This document shows, piece by piece, positions 1 to 11,200 of a stretch of DNA of 40,005 nucleotides. Every line of letters starts with the position of its first letter. The first letter of the stretch is position 1. Position numbers and translations under genes: made by a program. The stretch is taken from the NCBI GenBank assembly GCA_012523365.1, contig JAAYIQ010000179.1, positions 1-40,005 on the forward strand. Direction: 5' to 3'. The stretch comes from Clostridiaceae bacterium (GTDB lineage Bacteria; Bacillota; Clostridia; Saccharofermentanales; Saccharofermentanaceae). Below the pieces are notes generated by a model. It saw nothing but the letters and a program-made list of their open reading frames with translations. It made no database searches and had not been told where the DNA came from.

Positions 1-150
1 CCAACTAAGCTCCGAAGGAGCCCATGCTTCTCAAGTCGATCACCAACTAAGCTCCGAAGGAGCCCATGCTTCCCGAGTCGATCACCAACTAAGCTCCGAA
101 GGAGCCCATGCTTCTCAAGTCGATCACCAACTAAGCTCCGAAGGAGCTCC
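1..150. repeat. Tandem direct repeat, 42-bp unit (CCAACTAAGCTCCGAAGGAGCCCATGCTTCTCAAGTCGATCA), three full copies plus a partial fourth; truncated by the left window edge
   Basis: Copies at 1-42, 43-84, 85-126 and a partial from 127. Units 1 and 3 are identical; unit 2 differs at 2 positions (CCGAG vs TCAAG). Each unit contains the inverted repeat GCTCC-GAA-GGAGC. Confidence 0.95.
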
Positions 151-1395
151 CGGCTCCCGCACCGAAGAAAAACCGCCGCGATTTTGGGCGAGCACGCCGT
201 TCTCGATCAGTTTGGAGTCACAGACCAACTGAACGCCTCTGCGAATCGCCACGTCGCCGAATTGCATCCGGATCCGATCGATCACCGTTTCGATTTCCGT
301 CGCCCCCTCTCTCTTATAATCCGCGTCGAAAATCGATCGCTGTCGCTCCTCGTCCGTCGTCACCAACCGGGCGGTACGAACACCCAAACTGCGAACCGGA
401 CACGCCCAAGTGTAGTTCTCGCGAAAAAGGCTCATCGCGGTCTTTGCGATGTCATCCGTCCGGTCGGTTCGGTAAGACAGGTGCTTCTGCCGTTCGAACC
501 CGTGAAGATCGGATCCCCTGGCCCAGATCTGGATCGTCTGCGCCCGAAGGCTCTTCTTGCGCAGACGCCCGGCGACCTGATCCGATAGCGCAAGAATCGT
601 CTGCCAGACATCGCCTTCGTTCATCATGTCACGTGCCGTGGTCGTGCTGTTGCCGACCGACTTGATCGTTCGCCGGGACATGAAATGAGCGACCGGAGAA
701 TCGTCGGTCCCGTTGGCGGACATCCAAAGTTTAACTCCGTTGATCCCCAGATAATCGCGCAGATAATCCGGCGACATCGCCGCAAGCGCACCGATGGTAC
801 GGATGTTGATCCTGGCGAGCTTCTGCTGAGTCGCGCGCCCGACAAAAAGCAGGTCGCCGACCGGAAGCGGCCAGGCGATCTGCCGGAAATTCTCACGGGA
901 AATAATCGTCGTCGCATCGGGCTTCTTATAATCCGACCCGAGTTTGGCAAATATCTTGGTAAAACTGACCCCGACCGAACAAGTCAGATGCAGTTCCCGC
1001 CTGACCCTTTCGCGTATCTCGTCCGCAACTTGTGCCGGATCCCCGATACCGGCGATCCCGGTTAAATCCAGCCAACACTCGTCCAGCCCGTACGGCTCGA
1101 CGCGATCGGTATACTGGCAATAAAGATCAAAAAGTTTCTCGGAATAAAAACTGTAATGCTCGTGATGAGCCGGAACGATCACGAGACCCGGGCATTTCTG
1201 CCGGGCCTGCCAGATTGCCTCCGCCGTCTTCACTCCGAAAGCGGCGGCGTGACGATTCTTGGCCAGAATGATTCCGTGACGTTTCTCCTCATCCCCTCCG
1301 ACCGCCATCGGCACGTCTCTCAGCTCCGGGTGTTTCACCATTTCCACCGAAGCAAAAAAGCAGTTCTGATCCACGTGAAGAATTTTACGTTCCAT
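124..1395 (-). CDS. dinB: DNA polymerase IV (Y-family translesion polymerase)
   Basis: 423-aa ORF with Y-family motifs: HVDQNCFFASVE, PYGLDECWLDLTG, CSVGVSFTKIFAKLGSDYKKPDATT. The C-terminal codons (APSELSW*) lie in the tandem repeat. Confidence 0.93.
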   Translation of the reverse strand: MERKILHVDQNCFFASVEMVKHPELRDVPMAVGGDEEKRHGIILAKNRHAAAFGVKTAEAIWQARQKCPGLVIVPAHHEHYSFYSEKLFDLYCQYTDRVEPYGLDECWLDLTGIAGIGDPAQVADEIRERVRRELHLTCSVGVSFTKIFAKLGSDYKKPDATTIISRENFRQIAWPLPVGDLLFVGRATQQKLARINIRTIGALAAMSPDYLRDYLGINGVKLWMSANGTDDSPVAHFMSRRTIKSVGNSTTTARDMMNEGDVWQTILALSDQVAGRLRKKSLRAQTIQIWARGSDLHGFERQKHLSYRTDRTDDIAKTAMSLFRENYTWACPVRSLGVRTARLVTTDEERQRSIFDADYKREGATEIETVIDRIRMQFGDVAIRRGVQLVCDSKLIENGVLAQNRGGFSSVREPGAPSELSW

Positions 1396-1534
1396 CGATG
1401 CGTCTCCGATTCAGTCCCCCCGCGTGAAGCGATCCCTTCGTGAAGCGATCCCGTCCCGAATAGCGAGATCTTCCGGTTCCACCCGCCCGCTTTCCACGTG
1501 CTCCGGGCGCTTCGTATCAGCCTTTTGCCAAAGA

Positions 1535-1546
1535 GAACGTTTGTTC
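1535..1546. promoter_or_regulatory. Putative LexA/DinR SOS box upstream of dinB
   Basis: GAACGTTTGTTC matches the Gram-positive SOS core GAACN4GTTC; the symmetric match extends to AGAAC-N4-GTTCT. It lies just downstream of a plausible minus-strand promoter (TTGCAA-17-TAGACT). Confidence 0.75.
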
Positions 1547-1723
1547 TATAAAAGTCTATCATGTTCACCGAATGTTTGCAAGATTTCCTCATTTATATAT
1601 CTTCAAAAGGTTTTGTTCTCTTTAAATCTTTGATAAGTTGGTATATAATTTAGGAAGGATTGGCCCACAACAAAGAAGCGCCGCCGTTCGGCGGTCGTAT
1701 AAACTCCCAAAGGTGGTGGCGTT

Positions 1724-2431
1724 ATGGCGAAACAAAGACTTTTAATGGTTGACGATGACACCGATATTCTGGAAGTAAACAAAGCGTACCTTGAGAACGA
1801 GGGATACGACGTAAGCGTGGCGACCACGATGACTCAAACGCTCGAGAAAGTTGCGACCAACTCGTACGATTGTATCGTTTTGGATATCATGCTTCCCGAC
1901 GGCAGTGCCTATGATCTGCCCACGAAGCTTCGCGTTTATACGAAAGCTCCGATTATTTTCCTCTCGGCGCGCGATCAGTTGGAAGACAAAATCACCGGCT
2001 TTAAGGTCGGAGGCGACGACTATATGACCAAGCCTTACAGTTTGCAGGAACTTTCGGCCAGAATTTCCGCGCATATTCGCCGGAACATGACAGCAGACGG
2101 TTTTCTGATGGATTATCCGCCGCTTACGATCAACATTAAATCGCGTGAGGTACTCCTGAACGGCAAGCAGGTTCACCTGACGAACCGCGAATTTGATATT
2201 TTGCGACTTCTCGCGGAGACCCCGAACGTGATCGTTCCCTTCTCGCGGATTTATTCCGTCGTATGGGGCGATGACGGAATGTGTGACAATCATCTGGTTA
2301 TGGTCAATATCAGCTATCTTAGAAAAAAGATGGAGAAAGCCGCTCCGGATGTTCTGTTTGTCAAGACTGAGTGGGGCAGCGGGTATTCGTTCGCTTATCC
2401 GCCGATTCGCAACACCCTTCGTCCGGAGTAG
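1724..2431 (+). CDS. OmpR/PhoB-family response regulator
   Basis: Receiver motifs (VDDDTDILE, VLDIMLPDG, FLSA, KPY) and a C-terminal winged helix (LTNREFDILRLLAE, VVWGDD, SYLRKKME, GSGYSF). TATAAT at 1644-1649 is a candidate -10; RBS-like AAAGGTGG upstream of the ATG. Confidence 0.93.
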   Translation: MAKQRLLMVDDDTDILEVNKAYLENEGYDVSVATTMTQTLEKVATNSYDCIVLDIMLPDGSAYDLPTKLRVYTKAPIIFLSARDQLEDKITGFKVGGDDYMTKPYSLQELSARISAHIRRNMTADGFLMDYPPLTINIKSREVLLNGKQVHLTNREFDILRLLAETPNVIVPFSRIYSVVWGDDGMCDNHLVMVNISYLRKKMEKAAPDVLFVKTEWGSGYSFAYPPIRNTLRPE

Positions 2432-2458
2432 AACATACGCTGTCGGCCATGTGACAAA

Positions 2459-4723
2459 ATGACGACTGATGCAAGCCAAAACAAGACGGACAAAAGAAAA
2501 GTCCTGCGTGTTTTTGTGCGCACGGTCGTTTTTTTGGTTATCCTTTTAGCCGTGTACGTAATCGTCTTGGTCACCAATCAACGGCACGGGCAGAATCTGA
2601 TTTTCGACAAGGAAACCGGAGCGATAGACCTGCGGCAATGGTCCTTTGAGGATCAAGGCCGCAACTATATCGACTACGGTTGGCAATTCTATCCGAATCA
2701 ACTGCTTACTCCCGAGGATTTCGGTTTCGTGGGTGAAGACCCCCGGACGAAGGATTCCGGGAAAGCAAAGCCCTCATCGGATGTCGGGAATAATAAAGAT
2801 TCCCCGACGTCCGGGAACGCTCCGGATCTTCCCCATTATAAGAATGTATCCATAACGACGAACGGTTGGACAAACCTCGGTTTCGATGCCTACCCGTCGT
2901 CAGAGACCGTCCCCGTGATGTCCGATTTCGGATTCGGGACCTACCGCATCCTCATGATCATGCCGGCGGACTGCGGAGTGGTCGCCATGGATTTTCCGGA
3001 AATCAATCATGCGGCGAAGATCTACGTGAACGGGAACCTTCTTTCCGAATTCGGAGAAATATCGGAGAGCCGGGAAGGCTACGAGCACGAGGAGGCGTAT
3101 TCCGATATCCGGGTCAGTCCGCAAGCGAACGGAATCATCGATATCGTCATCCCCTGTTCCAATTTCTCGTCCCCCTTCGGAGGGATCGCGATCCCTCCCG
3201 CCGTCGGAACACCCGAGCAAATCGACGCGATTGATATGGTTTCCAAGATGTGGGTCAGCAGTGTCATGACGCTTTTCGTGCTGATCATCATCACGGGGTT
3301 TTATGTGTCTTTTACTTTCCGTCGCAAGCTGAAATATTACTACTTCATTCTGATCATCCTGATTTCCATCAGTTACGAATTCAGCGATAAAATTTTCAAC
3401 CCGATGAACGGTGATTGGAACCGTCTCTTGCAGACGACATTTTTTCTCTTGATGTCTTTTGTTGCGGCGCTCTATTTCTCTTCTTTGTATCCGAAGAATG
3501 CCGAGAATGTTTTCGCCCGGATCAAGAATTGGGACATTGTTCTGATCGCGACGGCAATCAGCGTGTTCCTCGCTTTTTACTGGATCAGCCCGGATTTTCT
3601 TTATTATAAGTCCTCGGTCGTGGCGAATTCGATTCTGGTCACGATCATCAACTCCTATAACTTTTTGCGCGTTCTTTACATGACGCCGCGCTATGCCGAG
3701 GAGGGCACATTTCACCTGATATCGGCTGCTCTCGCAAGCATCATCTTCTCGACAATGATCATCCGGTCTCCCCAGATTTTCTTTATTCCTCTTCACTCTG
3801 TCGGGATCGTGCTGATGATTTTCGGGACTGCGCTGTATTTCACGGTCCGATACGTCAACAACTTCAAACAAATCTCCCGCTTTACCATTGAGCTTGAGAA
3901 CGCGGTGCAGGATAAGACGCGAAGCATCGCGCGCGTTAACGCTGAACTTGTTTCGATGAACCAGACTCTGCTCAAGAACGAGGAAGCCCGTAAAAAGATG
4001 ATGTCCAATGTGTCCCATGACCTTCGGACACCCATTACCGCCATCCGCGGTTACATTGAGCTGATCATGAACGCGAAGGCGAACACGACCAAGGACACGA
4101 TCAACACCTATTTGACCAATATGCACACCAGAAGCGTTCAGATGGAGCAATTGATCGAGGACCTTGTCCAGCTGACGCGGCTGGAGTCGGATAATGCGGA
4201 TATCAAGACGCAGGCCGTCAACCTTCGCGACATGATCGATAACCTCTACGAGTTGTATCTTATGGAATCCGAAGGATCCCATAAGAAGCTTCGTCTTGAT
4301 ATGCCGAAGGACGACATGTTGACCGTTATGGGTGATCCGAATCGTCTTCTGCGGGTTTTCGAAAATCTGATCGTCAACGCGATGCGTTACACACCGGACG
4401 ACGGACAAATCGATATTCGCGCGTTCCGCGAAATCGCCGCTCTCGGCGGAGATAATATTCACATCATCGTCCGAGACGACGGAATCGGAATCCCGGCCGC
4501 GGAATTGCCGTATATCTTCGACCGCTTTTATCGGGCGACCAACGCCTCGATTCACAAGAGCGGATCCGGCCTCGGCCTTTCGATCGTCAAAAGTATCGTC
4601 GAGAAACACGGCGGCAGAATTTGGGGCGAAAGCGTCGAAAAGGAAGGCTCGACCTTCCACGTCATCCTCCCCGCCGGCAAGCCTCAGGAAATGGAGCAGA
4701 AATCGGAAGAAGAAGAAGGCTGA
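2459..4723 (+). CDS. Membrane sensor histidine kinase with a 7TM-DISM-like sensor region, HisKA and HATPase_c domains
   Basis: N-terminal TM, large extracellular region, about 7 hydrophobic segments, then SHDLRTPITAIRGY (H box), N box NLIVNAMRYTP, DDGIGIP, GSGLGLSIVK. Starts 27 nt after the response regulator. Confidence 0.9.
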   Translation: MTTDASQNKTDKRKVLRVFVRTVVFLVILLAVYVIVLVTNQRHGQNLIFDKETGAIDLRQWSFEDQGRNYIDYGWQFYPNQLLTPEDFGFVGEDPRTKDSGKAKPSSDVGNNKDSPTSGNAPDLPHYKNVSITTNGWTNLGFDAYPSSETVPVMSDFGFGTYRILMIMPADCGVVAMDFPEINHAAKIYVNGNLLSEFGEISESREGYEHEEAYSDIRVSPQANGIIDIVIPCSNFSSPFGGIAIPPAVGTPEQIDAIDMVSKMWVSSVMTLFVLIIITGFYVSFTFRRKLKYYYFILIILISISYEFSDKIFNPMNGDWNRLLQTTFFLLMSFVAALYFSSLYPKNAENVFARIKNWDIVLIATAISVFLAFYWISPDFLYYKSSVVANSILVTIINSYNFLRVLYMTPRYAEEGTFHLISAALASIIFSTMIIRSPQIFFIPLHSVGIVLMIFGTALYFTVRYVNNFKQISRFTIELENAVQDKTRSIARVNAELVSMNQTLLKNEEARKKMMSNVSHDLRTPITAIRGYIELIMNAKANTTKDTINTYLTNMHTRSVQMEQLIEDLVQLTRLESDNADIKTQAVNLRDMIDNLYELYLMESEGSHKKLRLDMPKDDMLTVMGDPNRLLRVFENLIVNAMRYTPDDGQIDIRAFREIAALGGDNIHIIVRDDGIGIPAAELPYIFDRFYRATNASIHKSGSGLGLSIVKSIVEKHGGRIWGESVEKEGSTFHVILPAGKPQEMEQKSEEEEG

Positions 4724-4810
4724 TTGCGCCCATCCTCCGCTTCCATTCACAAGCGGACTTATTCGAAGCGCCGCTTTTCTCGCGACTTATTCCGATCCCC
4801 AAGCGCAATA

Positions 4811-4838
4811 AGGGTCCGGGCTTATAAGCCCGGACCCT
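4811..4838. terminator. Rho-independent terminator of the two-component operon
   Basis: AGGGTCCGGGCTTATAAGCCCGGACCCT is a perfect 28-nt palindrome followed by TGTTTT, about 90 nt after the kinase stop. Confidence 0.8.
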
Positions 4839-4920
4839 GTTTTACCATGAAAGAAAAGCCGTATCCCTGTCCGAAATCCCGCAAACCTGAATCGCGGCCA
4901 TCTCCCTCCCGGGAATCGCC

Positions 4921-5130
4921 CTACTCTTCGATCTGCGCAAAAAACTGATTCAACTCATCAACTAGAGCATCGCAATTCATGTTATGAACCGCGCACGCCT
5001 CTTCAATGGTTTCGCCGCTCGCCATTGCACAGCCGAGGCAATGCAAACCGTTCTGAAGAAAAATCGGAACGGTGCCCTGATTCATGTTCAGGACTTCCGC
5101 GATGATCATATCTTTGGTTACCTTTGACAT
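4921..5130 (-). CDS. DUF1858 domain protein (hybrid-cluster-protein-associated redox-disulfide type)
   Basis: 69 aa; MSKVTKDMIIAEVLNMNQGTVPIFLQNGLHCLGCAMASGETIEEACAVH carries the family CxxC (CLGC) and ETIEEAC motifs. RBS-like CGGAGGATTAAGT before the ATG. Confidence 0.88.
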   Translation of the reverse strand: MSKVTKDMIIAEVLNMNQGTVPIFLQNGLHCLGCAMASGETIEEACAVHNMNCDALVDELNQFFAQIEE

Positions 5131-5155
5131 ACTTAATCCTCCGATCTGGTTAAAC

Positions 5156-5168
5156 TGTAATCATTACA
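5156..5168. promoter_or_regulatory. Palindromic operator-like site upstream of the DUF1858 gene
   Basis: TGTAAT-C-ATTACA, a perfect 6-1-6 inverted repeat about 26 nt upstream of the start codon. Confidence 0.35.
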
Positions 5169-5242
5169 TTATCATGTTGAAACCAAACAAGCAAGTGCCG
5201 CCGCTTTGATTCGCTCGATTTTATCCCCGCTCCGGCTCGAGA

Positions 5243-8200
5243 TCAAAAGACGATCTCGACATGATGAACCGAAGCGTCGTCACAGAGTTTAAGCAAATGG
5301 CTCTTCTGCTTTTGTCCGTCGAAATAAATCACGACATAATCGGTTTCCCCGCGCTTTTCGAAAGTTATCTCGTAGATGGTCGCGCCGTATCGGTACTCGA
5401 TCTGGTATCGGTCGAAGGGAATCGCCTTTTTCGGTGAGAACACCAAATACTCTCCCTCCCGATTAAATCCGAGAAAATCTTGCAGGATCGCCCGGTACAT
5501 CCATCCCGCGGCACCCGTATACCAACTCCATCCGCCTTTTCCGACATTGGGGTATCCGTCGGACACATCGGCGGTCATTACATACGGCTCATTCTGATAT
5601 CGGCTTACGAGACGGAAATCGGCAGAGGCATGGATCGGGTTCAGCATATTGAAAATTCGATAGGCCTCCTCCATATCGCCGATTTCGCAAAAAGCGATGG
5701 CCAACCAGACGGCGGCATGCGTATATTGCCCGCCGTTCTCGCGGATTCCCGGATTGTATCCGCTAATATAACCGGGATGGTTCTCTCCCCGGTCAAACGG
5801 CGGAGTCAAGAGTCGGACGATGCCTTCCTCTCTGCTGATCAGTAATCGGCGGGCCGATCCGAGAGCGATTTCGGCACGCTTCCTGTCCGCCGCTCCGGAG
5901 ATCACCGCCCAAGCCTGGCTGACGGAATCGATCATGCATTCCTCATTGCGGGAAGAGCCCATCGGTTTCCCGTTATCGAAAAACGCCCGCAAGTACCACT
6001 GCCCGTCCCAGGCGCTCTTATCCAGCGCTTCTTTGATTTCGCTCATCGTCTTCCGGAAGCGCTCGGTTCTGTCCCGATCGCACGCGGCGATCGTGATCGG
6101 GACGAATCGATCGATCACATGATAGAGGAACCAGCCCAGCCAAACACTCTCTCCCAAACCCTCGCGACCGACCGCGTTCATTCCGTCGTTCCAATCCCCG
6201 CCGCCGATCAGCGGCAAACCGTGACGTCCGAACGCGAATGCCCGTTCGATCGCACGAACGCAATGATCATAAACATCGCCGATCTTTTCGGAAACGACGG
6301 GAATCGAAACGAATTCGTGGCGGTCAGGGCCGAGCAATTCCCCCTCGATGTACGGGACTTTTTCGCAAAGGATTGAGCGATCCCCCGTCCGTCGGATATA
6401 TTCCGATACAGCATACGGAAGGAAAAGCAGATCGTCGGTAATTTTGGTGCGGACCCCCAGTCCGTCCGGCATGTGCCACCAATGCTGAACGTCGCCCTCG
6501 ATGAATTGTCTGGAGCAGGACAGGAGGATATGGCTTCGTGTCAAACTAGGATCGTAATCGATGACCGCCAGTACATCCTGAAGTTGATCCCGGAATCCGT
6601 ACGCGCCTCCGCACTGGTAGAAGGCGGCCCGCGCGAGAAGGCGGCACGCGACGACCTGATAAATCAACCAACCGTTCATCAGGATATCCATCGCCCGGTT
6701 CGGACTTCGGAGCGTAACGTTTCCGGGAATTCCTTCCCAGAATTTGCGGACACTCCTCAGCTCGGCTTCGGCCTGTCCCGCCGCCCGAAAATAATCGGCG
6801 ACTCTCACGGCATCTTCCGAATTCGCGGCGTGAGCAAGTCCGAACACGATGCTCTCTTTTTGACGCGGCTGTGCGTGCAGCGCACACAAGAGCACCCCGC
6901 AGGGATCCAGCCCCGCTCCGGTCTTAGGAACCATCGGCGCGGCGAGCGATTCCGGGTAGGATACATTCCCGTTATGTCCGAAAAAGGATTCGCGATCGCC
7001 GGTGTACGAAATCGTACGGTGATCGGAAAAAATGTAGGCGATCCCCTTTGATCTCTCTGTGGCATATGTGTTACGAACCATAAGGATGCGGGCGTCGTCG
7101 AGATACTCAGAAACGAGGTATCGCTCCGTCTGTTCCCGGTGCGTTCCCAATACCCACTCTGCGTACAAAGCGACCCCGAAATCAGCCGGTTGATCCGTCT
7201 TGTTTTCGACGGACAAAATCATAAGTTTGACCGTCTCCTCTTTTGCGCAGAAAACCGTCAGTTCCATGTCGAATCCATCGGTTTTGCGGGAGAATACCGA
7301 ATATCCGAAACCGTGTCGGACGCGGAAAAATCCTTCTGCGCCGGGCTTCAGCGCGCAAGGTGAAAAAATCATGCCGCTTCCGCTCTTACGAACATATATG
7401 ACCTCGGACGGAGGATCCGTGACCGGATCGTTGCTCCAGGTCGTGAGCTTGTTTTCGCGGCTGTTCCCCTGCCACGTATACCCGGATCCGATTTCGGAAA
7501 GTTGGAATCCGAACAAGCCGTTGGTGATTACATTGATCCACGGCGCGGGCGTCTTGTTTTTACCGTTCAGGCGGATCTCATATTCTCGTCCTTCCTGAAC
7601 GAATCCGCCGATCCCGTTAAAAAATTCCGGTACCGGCTCCCCCGAATGCGTGAAGAAAGCGTTCTCCTCCGCCTGATTTCGGGGCGGCAACCGGATGATC
7701 TCGGTGCCCGAAGAATCGGGATCCGGCGCCGTGCTCTTCCGGAAATAGATACCGGTTTTCGGTGTAAAAACGACACGGGCGACCGACAGCAGAAGGGTCA
7801 GTTCCTCCGGCTGGATTTGACCGGCGCGGACAATAAAAATACCCAGACGATTGAGGCTGTGCTCGTATACGCGAACCTGCGCGGTTTCCTCGAAAATCAC
7901 CTGCTGAAGAGAGTCGTCATATCCGCCCTCGGCTTCGTTCAATATGACCAAATCCGTAGATACCTTCTGAAGACGAAGGAATTCGTACGCCAAAAGAACG
8001 TCTTTCAGGGTGCTTCTGTCCTTCGGTTCGGATACCCGGAGAAGAAGGATCGGGCGGTCTCCGGAAATTCCGAATCGCCATAATCCGCTCTGACCGAGTT
8101 GATTATCCGCAAGGTTGTCGGTGTTCTCCCGAAAGACGTTCGTCGGGAAATAGATGGCTCCGACCAAATTCTGAATGGCATTCAGTTGGACGGATCGAAT

Positions 8201-11200
8201 CTTGAAATACTCGATTTCCAAAAGACTGCTTGTTCTTGCCATTCGAAAAATGTCTTCGTCACTCAGGCGAACGGCCAGCTTATCGCAGAGGTTGAGAAGC
8301 GCATTCATCGACGAGCAATACCCGGTCACGAAGCTGACCGAAACGCTCCGTCCGGGAGCGATCGAAAGACCGACCTGAAGGCTCAGGATCGGATCAGTGG
8401 GTGTTCCTCCCTTACCGAGAAGACTGTTGCCCGGCAGAAGCGCCTCCGGCGACTCCGCCGAGCCGCCCCTGCCGATGAAGTCCTGGCGGCTGGTCTCGAA
8501 TCGAACCGGGGTGGTCTTTTCCGATTCGGTTCGTACCAGGTGCATCACATAGCCGATCTTGTCTTTGTCCGACTTCGGTCTTCTCTTGGCCACAAGCAGG
8601 CTTCGCTCCGGCAGAAAATTAGTTTCAATAAAAAGTTTGCTGTATGCCGGATGAGCGGCATCGGCCGCGGGATCGTCCGCAACGATCTCCAGATAGCTGG
8701 TGAGCTCGGGGAACACCGTTTCCGTCCCGTGGTTGGTCAGCGTGACCCGACGGATCTCGATGGGGTCGGCGGGCGAGATCGTTACCTCGGTCTGCGTTGA
8801 AATAACCCCGTCTCGTCTCCGGTATTCCGCCTTGTCGTGCGAAAAAATCACCTGGTACGAATCCGGTTTGATACGGACGGGCGCATACGTGGCGCTGAAG
8901 AGCCGGCCTGTTGACGGCTCCCGAATGTAAATAAAGGTGCCGCTTCCGCCGTACCGTCGATCGGAACGGAATCGGTTGATCCGAAGATGATCGAAAGCCG
9001 AGAAACCCCTGCCCTCAGAGTCGAGCATGACCTGATAGTGGCCGTTGCACAAGACATGTGCCGTCGGATATGGCGTTCGGATCGCATAAATGATCCGGCT
9101 CTGAATATCCTCCCGTGCGCTTTGTTCACTTTCAACATCGATCGTATAGCCTATGCTCGCGATCGTAACCATCGGCGAGGTAAATCGTTCCTCGAGAAGA
9201 ATTTCATGAGCCCGGATCATCGGATTGCCGTGAAATCTGGTTTGAAGAATGTTCTCGTTAAGAAGATTGTTGATCGAAGAAAGGCTCATCCCCAAATGGT
9301 GAGTCATGAAACTCTTAACCGTCGAATGATCACTCATGGTGTTCGGGTTCGGACTTCCGTAATCCAAGGCCTCATACAGTCCGTAATAAGCTCCTGCGCC
9401 CTCACGGTACAGCCGTTGAATGTTGGCAAGTGCTTTGCGCGGTTGAACGCTGAGCGCCAGAAGCGTCGCGTAGGGGGCGACGACCCGGACGGGCTTCAGG
9501 CTGGGCTGGAGTCGCATACGACTGACGCCGAACGGGCCGTATTGATAATTGGCGTGATTGTCAAAAATATAATACTGAGATTCGGAAATGCCCCAGGGGA
9601 TCCGGTGTTTGCGACCGTAACGAATCTGGCTGACGACCGCCGCGCGACAACTGTAATCCATGATACTGCCCGGCGGAACCCGAAGGACCAAATTGGGCAT
9701 CAGATACTCAAACATCGACCCGCTCCATGATACCAGCGCAGGCATACCCCGAACCAATGTCAGCGGTCTGCCGAGATGCAACCAGTGACGTTTGGGAACG
9801 TCTCCCTTGGCAATCGCCAGAAAGCTAGCGAGCCGGGATTCCGATGCCATCAAATCGTAATGTCCCCGGTCCGGTTTCTGTGCCGCGACATGGTAACCGA
9901 TCCGGAAAAGGCTTTTTCGGGAGTCAAAAAGCGGGTGAAAGTTCGTGGAGACGATCAGCCGGTGAATTTCGCAGGAGAGTTTGGCGACGCGCCGGACCAA
10001 CATCACGGCTTGCCGATTTCCTTTTTCTGCAAGTTCTGCGGGCGATAAGAGGAGATCGCCGGACTGCTCCGGAGCCAGTTTCTCGCGATCACGGATCAAT
10101 TCTTCGCAAAAGCGCTTGGTCTGCTTTCCGGTCGTCGGGTCCGATAAGAGCGTTTCCGCGAACATGTAGAAGACGCCCAAACGTTCCTCCGGGATCGAAT
10201 CCGCCGTTTCATACCGCAGAAGAGAAGCCATGACCGATTGACGCTGCGGAGTTTTGGCATAGATGGGCTTCCGGGGGGCACGGCGTTTGCGGTCGTCGAT
10301 CTCATCGATAATTTCCTCTTCATCGGACAAGAGCAGATCCGTCATGCCCTGGACGAGGACGGCCCGAAAAACGGGTTGATTCCGGATCTCTTCCACCCCC
10401 TCCTTCAAGGCAATCAGGTGGGCAACCAGATTTCCGCTGTCCACCGTCGAAACATAGCTCGGCTCAATGATCTGAAGTGTCCCGGTATCATACCAGTTGA
10501 AGAGGTGACCGTTCCACTTCGGCAACTCGCGAATGACACCGATAACCCTTTCGCACCTTTCGACGAAAGACAGAACCCCCGAGTAACCCAGATCGCGGGC
10601 AGAAAGTGATGCAAGCAACTGAAGCCCGATATTGGTGGGTGAGGTTCGGTTGGCGACTTTCGGACCGGGGGTCTCCTGAAGATGATCGGGGCACAGGAAG
10701 TGGTTATCTTCGTTGCATTGATCGACGAAATATCTCCAAATGCGCACGGCGATGCGGCGAAGCTGAGCGATTTGCTCCTTGCTCGAGAAACGCACCTCCC
10801 TTTGGATCTGCTTTTCGGAGAGCATGGCGATGACCGGCGAGAGGGCAAAAAGCGAGCAAAAAAAGGCAAGTGCCGCTTTGAGTCCGACAGAAACAGGCTG
10901 GAGCGCGGCGGAAAAGAACGCGACGGACATGAGCATGGAGGGCCACATCAGCCGGATATAGGAGCGAAAATACGTCTCCGTGCCCTTTTCGACGGAATCG
11001 GCCGTCTGCCACTCCAGAAGATTCCGGTGGCTGACCAGAAGTCGATAAAGCGTGCGGATGATCGCATCCAGTGCCGAAACGGCACGAACGGGTACGAGCA
11101 TAAAGCGATAGACGGATTGGATCACGACGTCAAATATATTCTGCCCGAGCACGGATACCGAAATACGCTCGAAAACGCGACGCGTTTTCCTCAGAAGCGT

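Noticed and set aside
1-150. CRISPR-like array at the left edge
   Set aside because: The units are contiguous with no unique spacers and no cas genes; this is a tandem repeat.
2900-4750. 616-aa minus ORF opposite the histidine kinase
   Set aside because: Antisense shadow of a well-supported kinase; low-complexity charged composition, no recognisable domain.
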